A stretch of DNA of 64,000 nucleotides from Cyrtodaria siliqua (taxonomy: Eukaryota; Mollusca; Bivalvia; Adapedonta; Hiatellidae): positions 122,339 to 186,338 of the forward strand of contig JAWPHD010004496.1 in the NCBI GenBank assembly GCA_037043455.1, read 5' to 3'. The position numbers were made by a program, and so were the translations under genes. Shown here in pieces: positions 12,894 to 24,560 of the stretch. The first letter of the stretch is position 1. The number at the start of each line of letters is the position of its first letter. The notes beneath the pieces are model-generated. The model had not been told where the DNA came from and did not search any database. It saw only the letters and a program-made list of their open reading frames with translations.

Positions 12894-13699
12894 TCCATAC
12901 GAAGGTGCTTATTTTAATAAAATTATTCAAGATTGCTCTGCGTCCCTTTATAATCATTAGTGCATTCCATACGATGCAATATATATCTTATTTTTTAATT
13001 TCACACGGATCACAAACACGCTAAAACAACAGATGTGGTTATCTTGCGACAATAATTCATTATCATGTTGTCCATTTTTCCGGTTTTGCCCTTATTTCCA
13101 TTACGGCTCTCTCCCATGTATCGGGTTTGTCATATGCACATCATACTACATGATTAAATACATGCACACAGATAGTAGTCAACGTTTTTATTTTTACTAT
13201 GAAAACAATTTTCTTGATCACCAATCTTTTTTTAGCTTGTTTTAGCGATTTCTTCAGCAAACTGTAGGGGAGGAGAAGGGGAAAAAGACGATGTGTTTTA
13301 TTCGCGATAAATAGTTTGCTGTAATCGTCAGGGCTGCCATTTCTCAGGTTTTGCGCCGGTAATTGCCGGCTTTTTTGTGCGATTACCGGCTTACCGGCTT
13401 TTCAGTCGAAATTAGTCGAAATTACCGGCTTTTTCGACGAAAAATCCTTAAAATTTATTTAACATCGTTTTCGCACATAGATATTGGTTTTTGGCATTGG
13501 AGGCGCGGTATAAAGTAAGCCGGTAACAAGTCAATAGCGTGGGTTGGCGAATCGACAATTTTGATTGGTTCAATATTTCAATTCTTTACCGATGGAAAAT
13601 GAACTGGATGATAACGGCAAAAAATCTTACAAACTGGACAAGCACACTTAAGAAAAATTAATCAAAATAAAAAACATCCTCAATAATAAGAGAAACCAC

Positions 13700-14125
13700 T
13701 TGTGTTATTTGTTCTTGAAGGAATTTTTGCTGAAGTTTACTGTATTTAATCAGTTCTTTCAAACAACAAAGTCAGTCGCTTATTTGATGATAACAAAGAT
13801 GACAAGCTTATATAAGGATATGTTGACTTGCTTCATCAGGTCCGATGTAATCAATAGTTCAAAGCATGACTTATTAGGTATAAATATTGAAGATAGGGCA
13901 AATATTTTAGACTGTGAAAGTATTTGGTATGGTGATCCTGAGGTATTTGATATTTGTGGAAACTTAGTGGACAGTGGACAGCAGCAGGTCGTTGAAGAGT
14001 TTCAAACAATTGTTATGGATGTTTACCAACGTGCTGTTAAAGAAATGAAAACTCTGCCTTTAAGAGATGAACTACTTAATAACATTGAAGTTTTAAATCC
14101 TAACAATCAGGGAAGGAGGAGATAA
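13700..14125 (+). pseudogene. hAT transposase fragment (central region)
   Basis: A 141-codon open frame resembles the middle of hAT transposases related to vertebrate ZNF862/SCAND3-like proteins. LFLKEFLLKFTVFNQFFQ near the start, DMLTCFIRSDVIN around residue 39, and LPLRDELLNNIEVLNP near the end are the recognisable blocks. There is no BED zinc finger and no complete RNase-H catalytic triad or C-terminal dimerisation domain. The frame is therefore about a quarter of a full transposase (usually 600 or more residues). It is probably not functional; the ATG is simply the first in the frame, and sequence resembling coding continues just before it. Confidence 0.65.
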
Positions 14126-14176
14126 GAATCTAGCAATTTTTTATTTGCAGCCTAATGCATGCATAAACTTTCTTCA

Positions 14177-14965
14177 TAACTTTGACCTTGAAGCCAATTT
14201 AATTGTTGCAGATGTGTTTATTTATTAATATTAATTATTTCAATAATATTTGAATGTACTGCAATTTAATGAATCTCAAAACACATCATGATTTGCTTCC
14301 CTTGGCATGTTATATTTTAAAAGTGTCAACAGTGCTTTTACAAATTGATGGCAACAGTAAATGTACTTTAATTATTCTTATAATATACTGAATAAAATTA
14401 ATGTGCTTTCTTCTGTTTACTGTTGGTATGAAAATTAAATGTAACTACCATTTAAGCTATGTGTATATATATAACTTTGTCTTGTATGCTGTGCTTTTAT
14501 TATTTGATTAAGGAGAGTTAGGAGACATTGTAACATTTGTTTATAAAATGATTCCAGAAAGTCAATATTGAGTCCATATTATTGTCCATAACTTAGACCT
14601 TGATGCAAGTTTAATTGTTGCAGATGTGATTATTTAATTATTCCAATAAATATTTGAATGTACTACATTTTAATGAATCTCAAATCACTCATCATGATCT
14701 TCTTCCCTTGGCATGTTATATTTTAATTTAACTTAATAATGCCAACAGTGCTTTTACAAATTGATGCCAACAGAAATAATGTACTTCAATTATTATAATA
14801 TACTGAATAAAATTAAATGTGATTTCAGGTTTAAACTACAGTGCTGTTAGTATGAAAATTAAATTTAGCTACCATTTATTCCATTTATTCTCTTGGTGTT
14901 TAATATATAACTTTGTCATGTATGCTGTGCTTTTATTATTTGATTAAGAAGACATTGTAATAAAT
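14177..14965. repeat. ~400-bp imperfect tandem duplication inside the hAT element
   Basis: Unit 1 (about 14177-14545) and unit 2 (about 14582-14965) share in the same order attgttgcagatgtg, cttcccttggcatgttatat, aacagtgcttttacaaattg, tactgaataaaatta, tatgaaaattaaat and gtatgctgtgcttttattatt. Many substitutions and indels separate them, so this duplication is older than a simple recent slip. Confidence 0.85.
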
Positions 14966-15289
14966 AAAATGTAATCTGTTGTACCTTCAATAGTATTTTG
15001 TCTTCTTTGTCGGCCGCGTACCAAAATGTACGCTTTTGAAATTGTCGTTCCGCGCGCTCAATTTCAGCATTTTCAAAAATCTCAGGCTTTTTCATAATTT
15101 TATTATGGCAGCCCTGAATCGTCCAAGTACTAAGACTATTGATATGATAAATGACGCCCGCAGTCGTTGATAGTAATACAGAATTTAAACCACTATATCG
15201 TTATTATAAATGTTTTAAATCACACCATTTATAAATAAATAAAATTAAAACAATGGCTATTTAAGAAAAGATGAATTAGTTAACACTAT

Positions 15290-16115
15290 AATTAAAAGTA
15301 GATAAACAAATCGAACAGGAAAAGTAGCATGCAAGGACGACAGTCAACCACAAACACACAAAGAAACAAAAACCGGGATTTTAGTCAATTATTTAGCATA
15401 TCCTTGGCATTTAAACAAGTAAATAAATAACATTGCAACATACCCTTTAAAACACTTTACAATGGTCACGGAATTAAATTCGACAACACAATCCGATATC
15501 TCAGACCATATTTTGCGAACTTTATAACCCGGAAAGAAACCCTTCCCTACATGTACAATGTCCTTGTTATCAATTATATACATTAAACCACTTTAAAGCT
15601 CCATATCCGTAACTTTTGACCACAGTCAACCACAAACTCGCACAGAAACAAACAAATAAAATGAGACATTGCAAATGGAGAAATCGCCGCCAGGTTATAT
15701 TCTCTTGCAAACAAGGCAGCATTAATAGGCAATATAAGAGTAACAGATTAATGATCGTGTATATACAATATAAAAACTACAACAACGTCTAGAAAGGCAA
15801 AAACCAGGGCGACAAAAAACACCGCTAAGAGTAAATACGCAGAAACAAAGAACAAATTTAAAGATGAATTAAAGGTCAAATAAGATATCACAAACACAAA
15901 AGGGTTGACAATAGGGCTACCGCCTTGGAACGGTCAGTGGCAAAAAAAGGCCGATGGGGGTTTAAGACAATACTAGATTTAAGACACACATCAAACGCTA
16001 CCGTCCTATGAGGTTAAGGTAGACGTCATCATAGAGTCCACAATCTGTCCGGTCATCGCACACAATCAAAGAGGAAAGCATAGTGACGAACTGTAAATGG
16101 GTCCACCACTAAACA
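15290..16115 (-). repeat. Dispersed repeat R1, copy in duplication B
   Basis: Counterpart of 722-1545, with the same interrupted structure. It adds small indels relative to copy A. Confidence 0.65.
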
Positions 16116-16780
16116 AGCAGTGCGTTGCTAAATGATACTGTCATAACCTCTTATGATAATCATTTTAATGCTAAATGATTTAGCCCGTATATAAATTATA
16201 TTAAAGGTAAACTAGTGCATACTACATAATAGGCATTCTATCTGCATGTGTATACATTGTCCTATTCAGTAAACAGACATCTAAATCATCACTTTTCATA
16301 ACATTGCTATTTTGAACCATCGCCATTTAACTGTTCGGATTATTCCGAATCAAAGCCGGAATGTAACGAGTAGTCTCTGAAAGCCAGCGAATACGAAAAG
16401 AAATTTGAAAAATAAAAATTATTTAAAAAAATAAATCTTTGAAAAACGGGTACGGTCCATATATATTTTGCATTTTAAAGTAAAAGACGAATGAGGATTA
16501 AAATTGTTTGTATATGTTTAGAAAGATATGTTTATATGTAATTGAAAATTAATCGTTGTTTTTCAATAAATGTAATGCTATATACAAGAAAACAACAGCA
16601 TATATAGATATATCAAGGATGCCAAGAAACCACGCCCTATAGTAGCCAAATGTCACTACTACAGAGACCGTGAAAGTGCTCGACCAAAATACTACGACTG
16701 TACAGAGACTTTGAAAAGAGAAAAGTTTGGAATCGGCATACAATGACCAAAATAAGTACGAGGCGCCAGGAAGGAATTAT
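16116..16780. other. Non-coding stretch inside duplication B
   Basis: Counterpart of 1560-2200. Nothing recognisable beyond AT-rich sequence. Confidence 0.5.
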
Positions 16781-16788
16781 ATCCCATA

Positions 16789-19510
16789 ATGCAACAGGAG
16801 AAACACAAAGGGAAAACTGTCAAAATGGTCAAAGACAAACTGTACGTGAACGGACATGAATATAAGCCAGCAACACCAACCGGAAAAAAACAGGGAGGTC
16901 ACAAGGAGCACCTTGACATTATATCTTTGAATGTAAACGGACTTGCCGAAAATTAGTTGACACTGATTTTATTGAATTTCTAAAACAATATGATATCTTT
17001 ATTTTTCAAAAACGTTGTCACGTAAATAAAAATATCATCTTAAATTTAAGTATACCTGGTTTTGTTTGTGATCACATATTTTTGGAAATAAATCACCAAA
17101 TGTCACCAAATGTTAGAACAGGACGATATAGTGGTGGAATAACCAGCTATTACAAAGATATTGAAAGAAAAATATAATAATTATTGAAAACAATCAATGT
17201 GGCATTATGTGGGTTAAATTATCACATGATTTGTTTGCATTTGATTATGATGCATATGTATCTAACATATGTATATATTAACAACAAATTCCGACGTATT
17301 AAATAATAAGAAATTGATTTTACGAACAACTTCAAATAGGTAAATATATAGTTATTAAGGTAATGGTAGAACATTGAATTTTATCTGAACTTATCGATTT
17401 TGATCGATATTTTAGAGATGATGACTCATTGTAAATGCTGAAAACATTCCTCCACGAGTAAATAAAGATCACATGATCGACATGAATGTGCGTCATTTAC
17501 TTCAATTATGTCAAAGAACTGGACTGATAATTGCAAACGGTTTGTATCTCATACACGAGTGGTATGAGCACCGTAAATTATATATTACTTCATTTCTCAG
17601 ATTGTATTGTATATATAACCGGGTCTCAGGTGTAAGATTTAAAAACATAAAACTTCCCAGGTTTAAACTATTTATTCGTCCAGGTTCGCAATATACAAAT
17701 CAAACCATTATTTTGAGCCTGAAACATATAAGAACAACAACGGTAAAACTAAGTGAAAATCTATCAGATAAGCTAAACGGCTCAATTCAGCAAATGCAAC
17801 ATTTCACGTACATGTATACTATAAAAACATTTAAAACAGTCTTACCAGAATCGCTTCCATAATATTCGTTTCTCAATAAATATGCTCAAAGATAAGAGCT
17901 TATGTAATATGACAAAGCCTATCTAGAAACTATCAATCTATAGCTAAGTTTGGTCTCGCGACCTTACCCTCAAAAAGCTAGATGTAGAATGCCTCGTAGT
18001 TAGAGATAGGAAGGCGGGAGTTAGTAATTTTAGCGCCAATAAGGGGTTATCGGGTGTCAACCCCGTGCATGCAGTGAGAACTTCTCATCCCTCGGTAAAC
18101 ACTCTAAACCATTCACTCACACCATATCGACACAATAAACACAGAGACAACACAGTACGCAACATAGTACACCACGAAACAGTTAGTACGAGCGATTGCC
18201 AGCTTAGCATATAAATATAGTTTAAACAATTGATCTTATCATCAAAACACTTTATAAACACTCGGTTACATATACTGAAACGAAAAAGAAACTCGGGAAT
18301 TTCCGTAATAGGCCTGTATTATATGTACAATATGCTGCCGTGTTAATCGAATGGTATATGGCTACGTAAGACCTTTCATTTCGGAAACAAAAGACTAAAA
18401 CAAATAGATAATACAGCAAATAATAGTAATCTTTCAAAGTTTCATTATTGACAGAGTACGCGTTTGGCTCAAGCATGTGAGCAAACTTAGGATGCAACAT
18501 TTTGCAAACACTTTACACTAAACAGTACTGAAAATGTATTGTTACCAAGTGTGTTGTGATTAAACGTCTACAACATCACAGTTGTGTCTTTTCTCTAACT
18601 AATGGCAACTTTGTTTTACAAAACATCTTTAGATTTCGTTGGAATAGTATGTGGAGTATACACAAGTTGCGGAAATTCCCGAGTTGCTTTTCTTTTTCGC
18701 TTCTGTATATTTTAAATTTTAAGATAACGGATTTTAACGAATTTTCTTATCATGCACCTGTATATACACTGTTTTGAAGCAAAACTAGTAGGAAATAATG
18801 CACCTGCCACCGACATAGTAAATGAACCGATGCAAAATAAAATCACGTGGGACGAGTCCAAGATCCAATCGTTAAGAGACGTTCTCATGAATAACAATGA
18901 ACAATTATCAAATCGACGACATAGTCAATTCGTTCACAACGTACATGTATGATAGCGCATTCAGCTTATTTGGTAAAACGTATAATAAAGAAAATAAAAC
19001 GAGCTTTTAAAACAGCAAGAAAGAAATGCATTTGTAAAAGAAAAGAATGACGCAAACAACCATGTCTTTATTTCAACGCGCTCTATTTATAAACGTGTAA
19101 AACGGAAAGCTAGAGACAAATATAAAACAAATGAAGACAAACGATTACAAGCTTTAGCAAAAAGCAACCTCGAACATTTTGGAAATCTTTAAAAATAAAA
19201 TACAAAAAACAAATCAGCAGATGCAAAAAAAAAACAGAAAAAATCCCATATCCCAGATGTGTTCGATTAACTAAAAAAAATGTATGGAAACACAAACGAG
19301 TCGAAACAACAACCTCTGAACATAGAAGGTACATTCGATCACGAATTAGACGCAGAGATAAAGAAAACGAACTACGAGCCGCGATTTTCCACCATAGAAA
19401 ACAAATATGTAATCTGACCGAAGCGTACATGCTATACCATGACATAACAGTCAATGAAAATATTTGCAGTAAAAAAACTTTTCCATGTATGTTAAATGAC
19501 AAGTCAGCGT
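16789..19510 (+). pseudogene. Decayed LINE, copy B
   Basis: Counterpart of 2219-4960. The endonuclease frame is now broken as well: near 16940 the run reads gacttgccg where copy A has gactttgccg, a 1-bp loss that stops the frame soon after. The fragment at 17473-17862 stays open. Near 19360 the aacagaaatc of copy A is changed by a short deletion. Because both copies share most of the older stops, the LINE was already dead before the segmental duplication. Confidence 0.75.
18273..18707. mobile_element. TA-flanked MITE (family T), duplicate copy
   Basis: Counterpart of the MITE at 3704-4133, carried along by the segmental duplication. It has the same tactgaaacg and cgcttctgta termini flanked by TA. 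Confidence 0.75.
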
Positions 19511-19731
19511 TGGAAAATAGGTATTTAAGTATAGTAACTATTGTTTAAATCCCTTACAACAAGTATGTGTTCAGTACTTTGTGTTAGGAATGTGTAGATA
19601 ATGATGAAAGATTAAAATTTACTTCTAGACCGCCACAAAATTAATATTTTATTTAATAGCAGTAGGCGTTCAACTATTAAGCCGAATCATAATGCCAACA
19701 TGGATATCCGTTACCTTGCATCTATACTTAC

Positions 19732-20246
19732 AACACTCCATTCGGACCTAACTGTCTAGCTATACCCGCTATTGTAGCTATCAGAAACGGTGTCCCAAAC
19801 GCCCATAGTAGCGGTTTCCAATCCCGCTTGCCGAAATTAAAATGTTTGCCAAAGTATATCAGCATGAATGCATTCACGGCCACAACGTTTACTATCAAAT
19901 TCTGCGCAGATTTAAATTCCAATAAAGTGAATCCATAGAACTCACACAGTTCCTTTGGATACACGTGGTCTTTGGTGATCACGATATGCACGTGGTCTCC
20001 GAAATGACACACATTGAACAGTCCGTCAGAGATTGCAAGATAGACCACAAACCGTTTGCCTTTGGTCCAAATGGTGAAAAAGGTTAAATAAGTTTGTGTT
20101 TTAAACGACAACACGAGAGTAATGACGGCACATGTGAAACTGCTAAATATGCAAACTAATGCCGGTATATGTATGTAATAAAATGATCCGTTATCCAAAC
20201 CGAAAACTGGTAAATCGTAACCGCTTTCCGAAATGTTCCTGGTCAT
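19732..20246 (-). CDS. Seven-transmembrane receptor, first coding exon (partial gene)
   Basis: Translation from the ATG at 20246 gives about 171 residues before a donor. A short extracellular N-terminus with an NIS glycosylation site leads into four hydrophobic segments: TM1 near residues 24-47 (IHIPALVCIFSSF), TM2 near 67-88 (RFVVYLAISDGLFN), TM3 near 103-133 following a conserved-looking Cys (ELCEFYGFALLEF), and TM4 near 145-168 (PLLWAFGTPFLIATIAG). The protein is cut at GTG TT, where gtaagtatag forms a strong splice donor on the minus strand (19731-19722). The exon thus ends in phase 2 and the apparent stop is intronic. This is half of a GPCR-like fold. The Cys-x3-G arrangement before TM3 is reminiscent of cAMP-receptor-like/secretin-like receptors, but I do not recognise the subfamily. 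The next exon (TM5-TM7) was not found at lower coordinates. Paralogue: 5159-5672. Confidence 0.6.
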
Positions 20247-20476
20247 CGTTTCCAAAAGGAATACTATGTATTTCTCTGTATAATATTTCTGTGTAAAACA
20301 CTGACACTCCTCCTAAAGCGTGTGTTGTTTGAAGTGTGTTAATAATAACGTTTAGTACCTAAAATAAATTAACACAAATCGTTATCGAGAGTTCATTTAA
20401 TACCGACATTAATTCTATTAGACATTAATTCTATTAATTGCAATTATTCTTTCATCCAATTAAGCCTCTACTCATA

Positions 20477-20795
20477 TAATGCTCTAAATGAGAACTATTC
20501 GCGCCCTTTGGTTTCCTGCATTTAATAAAGAAAACAATCAATTCACTTTTTGTCTGAGCAAGAGATATCCATCATATTATACAATCCCGTAACATAGTTG
20601 ATAAAATCGCGCATGATTAGGTTTAAATAGCGAGTAACCGAAAATCCTTGAACTTCTGAATTGTTTAAATACTAATTTGAACAACTTACGATATTTACGA
20701 TGTTTATTGATAATTGATATCCTTAACGGAAGAGCATAAGTGTTCCCGAGCACAGGAGTTGTATTTATCTTAAATGACATAAATAAAAAGCACGG
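20477..20795. other. Short unique spacer
   Basis: AT-rich sequence between duplication B and the 30-bp array. No gene or repeat recognised. Confidence 0.4.
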
Positions 20796-20799
20796 AGTC

Positions 20800-21130
20800 T
20801 AATATACAGTTATAACCTAACACGGAGTCTGATATGTAGATAGCAAAACACAACAAGGAGTCAAACGTGTAGTAAGAGCAAAACACGTAGCCAAACGTAT
20901 AGTTACAGCAAACACGGAGCCAAACGTGTAGTAACAGCAAACACGGAGTCAAACGTGTAATTACAGCAAAACACGGAGTCAACCGTATAGTAACAGCAAA
21001 ACACGGAGCCAAACGTGTAATTACAGCAAAACAAGGAGTCGAACGTGTAGAACGTGTAGTAACAGCAAAACACAGCAAGAAGTCAAACGTGTAGTAAAGC
21101 AAAACACGGAGCAAAACGTTTAGTTACAGC
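20800..21130. repeat. ~30-bp degenerate minisatellite
   Basis: About ten units built on cacggagtcaaacgtgtag plus taacagcaaa. Unit length and sequence vary (gccaaacgtatag, aaccgtatag). A long open frame on the minus strand across it is a by-product of the repeat and is not reported as a gene. Confidence 0.9.
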
Positions 21131-21335
21131 TTAACAAAAGAGGTCATAACATAGATCTTTATTCAATAAAAAAAAAGTTGCTTGGTGAAATATATAGCAT
21201 TTTTCATCTGATATTTACCAAACTTGTTCAGAATGTGATATTTTGTGACAGCTTGGACAATGTTGAATATCAGCCATATCTGACTCACAACCCCTCAACC
21301 GCCCCGCCCCACACCCGCCCCCGCCCACCCCCTCA

Positions 21336-21337
<2 letters not shown>

Positions 21338-21373
<36 letters not shown>
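21338..21373. repeat. (CA)n microsatellite
   Basis: About 18 CA dinucleotides, preceded by a C-rich ccccgcccacaccc-type tract. Confidence 0.95.
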
Positions 21374-21375
<2 letters not shown>

Positions 21376-21453
21376 TAGCCCGTCCCTCCGATTGATGAAT
21401 ATTTTATTTTATAACGTTATCTATGTCGTAGAAGAACGATAGGTCATATTAAT

Positions 21454-21798
21454 AGGGAGTACATCAGGCTTTTCAAAGGTTTCTAGGGGTCCGACTTAAA
21501 ATTGACAAATAATGATATATTCTATTTTAAAGCGCCTAAACAAAATGAATGATCCTAAAAATGACCCCATAGTTACAAGGAAATTCATTCTGTACAGTAA
21601 TATGTGCTATCTTAGGTTACGCACCAGGGTTAATGTCAGCATTGTATGCCCGATTCCGTCCTAGCTATATGGTGTATTCGAAGTTTAAACCTTAACAATA
21701 TGGTTCGAATCATATTTTGATGGATATACGTGTTTTATCATGAATTGGAACATTTTTATAATTTAAGATATTTCTAGAAAAATCCTGATGTACTCCCT
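21454..21798. mobile_element. TTAA-flanked MITE (family P), copy 2
   Basis: Termini agggagtacatcagg and cctgatgtactccct are near-perfect inverted repeats. TTAA occurs at 21449-21452 (with one extra T before the element) and at 21799-21802. The interior shares cttaggttacg with the copy at 10200-10619 but is otherwise diverged and shorter. Confidence 0.75.
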
Positions 21799-22159
21799 TT
21801 AAAACACAATCATGTCGGAAATGAAACTATTAATTCTGAACTCCTGCTTTATTAACACTCTAGCTCCTACACTTCTTTTTTTCCGATATTTACCAAACGT
21901 GTTCAAAATGGAAATATCAACAAAATCTCGGATTAGTTTTAAAACTACCCACATGTGACACACACCCATCATCACACTCCACATGGCCCCTCCCGTCAAT
22001 ATTAGTTTCATGAAATTACCTCGGTAATTGAAGAAAGCGTGAACTTTATAGAAGGGTGTTCTGTGGAAAACTTGTGTTGCCTGCCGTTTGTTTATTTTAC
22101 CAAGTACAATCTAACTATAACATTTGAAGACACGGGGTGCAATCATTCATGAATTATGG

Positions 22160-22975
22160 AGGAGTTTTGTTTTAAAGTGTTAAAGTTTAAGAAAAGATGC
22201 ATAAATCTGCATTGGATAAATGACAAGGAAGAACTGTATAACGTTTCATGACCATAGGTCTATATTTTGCCAAGTTATGAGCTAGGTTATGTTTCAGGTT
22301 AAAGTTTTATTAAAAAGGGGCATAACTCTGCCAAAATGAAAGTCAGAGTTATTGGACATATGTAACGACATTCCTTCTGTTAAGAAGAATATGTGGGTGA
22401 AGTTCTGTTTTGTGAACAAAAGTAGAATACTTTTCCAGTCATGGCCAGTTATGAGCTTGATTAGGTTGCAGGTAAACGTTTATGAAAAGGTTCATAACTC
22501 TGCTGAAATGGAAGTCAGAGTTATTGGTCATGGATAACGATATTATGTGTGGTCAGATGAATAAGTGTGTGAAGTTTCATGAAAATAGGCAAAATACTTC
22601 TTAAGTTATGGCCAGGTATGAGCCTGGTCAGGTTGCAGGTTAAAGTTTTATGATAGGGGCATATCGCTGTCAAAATGAAAGTCAGAGTTATTGGTCATGA
22701 GTTACATGAGTAACAATATTTTGTGTGGTAAGATGAATATTCATATGTGTGAAGTTTCATGAACACATATATATGTATATAGGTATGAGCCTGGTTAGGT
22801 TGCAGGTTAAATTCTTATGAAAGGGAATAACTCAAAATGAAAGTCAGAGTTATAACGGCATTCCTTAGGTTCCTTAGGTTATGCTGAAAATATGTGTGAA
22901 GTTCCGTGAACATTTGTCAAATGCTTTTCAAGTCATGGCCAAGGTTAGGGTGCAGGTTAATAATAATATATTTTT
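22160..22975. repeat. ~160-bp degenerate tandem repeat (family S)
   Basis: About five units contain in order cataactctgc, aaaatgaaagtcagagttat, tggtcatg, gtgtgaagtttcatgaa, aagttatggcca and taggttgcaggttaaa. The same units recur at 60930-61085. A segment without these words (22976-23466) separates the array from a gacggacgacgg tail at 23467-23525 and the downstream box caaagtgatctctaagtg, which also follows the copy at 61100-61140. Confidence 0.85.
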
Positions 22976-23466
22976 TTTCTTTATTTAACAAAGGTTAAAA
23001 CACATTAAGTTATGCATACAAAATACATACACTTATTTTCAATGTGGCCTTCGAACAATAATGCTATAAAAGTTATACATACATATAAAAACATTCATAC
23101 TCATGCGCACACAGGCAAACATCCATATACACAACAATAATACAAATCCGACAAACACTCATTTGTTAATACATTCATAATATTCTTAATTCAAAATCAA
23201 GATATCCATAGTGTCTTATATGAAGGATGTTTAAGCAATTACATGCATACAGTGCCAGTTTCACTCAAGCCAAAAAAAGAAGAAAAATAACAAAAATAAA
23301 TAAAATAAATAAATAACTAACAACAACAACACAACCGCGACATAATTATATATTAATATCATCTATTTTATATCCTGTTTTTGGAAAAGAAATTGCTTTA
23401 AATTGTATTTATACGAATTAAGGCTAATGATATTACGTATATGTAAAGAAATTGTATTCCATACGC
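22976..23466. other. AT-rich insertion within repeat family S
   Basis: Separates the tandem units from the gacgg tail that directly follows them in the 61-kb copy, so it is probably an insertion. No termini or coding sequence recognised. Confidence 0.4.
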
Positions 23467-24560
23467 ATAAAGTGTGACGGATGGACGATGGACGGACGAC
23501 GGGACGGACGACGGACGGACGACGGACAAAGTGATCTCTAAGTGTCTGCCATGCGACGCAGACGCAACAAAAACAACCTTATCTTCCCCAAATTTCGTTA
23601 GAGTGTTTCCACCGATGAAAGATTGAACAATGAAAGCTTGAGCAAGTTCAATAACCAGCCAAATCCGAGCACAAACAGACGAGAGTTGTGGCCCTTGATC
23701 GAATGAAACGTTAAATTGTTTGTCTTTAATAACACTCTAGGTCCATCATGTTTCATTCGAATTTTACCAAACTTGTTTAGTTCGATAAAAGTTGAAACTA
23801 TTTGAAAACCAGCCATATTATACACCCTATGGCTTACGCTATGGTATGCTGTCCATTGTACGGCGTCTGGCATCCGTCCGTCTCTCCAACGTCCGTTTAC
23901 CTTTTGATGGTAACGCTCTAGCATTTTCATTTTTCATTTGATTGTTACCTTACTTGCCCAGAGTCTTAAAAGTAGTAAAAGCTTGGACAAGTTTGAAAAC
24001 CAGCCATATGTGTCTCACATCATCACTATCACCCCTTCCTTTTCCACCCTCCGCATGTCCTTTTCATTATTTTATTTTATGAAGTTACAAGTCATAGAAA
24101 AAGGCGTGGACAAATTAAAAACTGGCAAGAAACAGTAGGGTTATTGCCCTTGAATTAGTTTAAACTGCTATACTGTGCGTTGATAAAACCTCAATCCCCC
24201 TTCAATTTATCTGGTATTTACTAAACATCATAGTGTTTATATCAATGACAGCTTCAACACGTTTATAACCTAAGCCACAGTTGAGTAAACCCAGCAGAGT
24301 TTCAATCCTTGATTGAATGACTAGAGCTATGTTTGCTTTATTGACACTTTGGGTCCTTAGATTTAATACGATATTTACCTGACTGGTTCAGAAAGTAGAT
24401 ACATATTAATGAAAGCTCGGAAATGTTTGAAAATCAGCCGTATCTGACACCCCCTCTCTCTCCCGGTCCGCCATTTATTTTAGGGCATTGAAGGTTTGAT
24501 TTTTACTCAATTTCTACCAAAACTGAACTATAACTAGTATTTTATTGTTCCAGCTTTATT
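23467..24560. repeat. Degenerate repeats with accagccatat / ggaccatc-type units
   Basis: Several diverged ~150-190-bp units share agcttg(a/g)acaagtt, gaaaaccagccatat, taccaaacttgtt and gggttattgcccttga-like words. Similar units occur at 21190-21280, 21850-21990 and, more diverged, at 53450-53830. Open frames here are repeat artefacts. Confidence 0.6.

Larger units (their letters stand above)
13329..15116 (+). mobile_element. hAT-type DNA transposon, internally degraded
   Basis: Perfect 12-bp terminal inverted repeats, cagggctgccat and atggcagccctg, bound a 1788-bp insertion that is absent at the matching site of duplication copy A. The flanking direct repeat is aatcgt (13323-13328 and 15117-15122), read directly from the empty site. 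That is 6 or 7 bp; hAT elements normally make 8. The interior holds a transposase fragment on the plus strand at 13700-14125, a 5' stretch rich in accggct words, and a ~400-bp imperfect tandem duplication in the 3' half. Superfamily assignment rests on the transposase fragment and the CAGGG-type ends. Confidence 0.8.
13122..20476. repeat. Segmental duplication, copy B (7.36 kb with insertion)
   Basis: Direct repeat of 347-5913 with the same inner order of R1 repeat, LINE relic, MITE and receptor exon. The length excess is explained by one transposon at 13329-15116 plus its short target duplication. The start-to-start distance between copies is 12.8 kb, leaving a 7.2-kb spacer. Confidence 0.95.

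Noticed and set aside
20770..21114. 114-codon minus-strand frame
   Set aside because: Follows the ~30-bp minisatellite; repetitive artefact.
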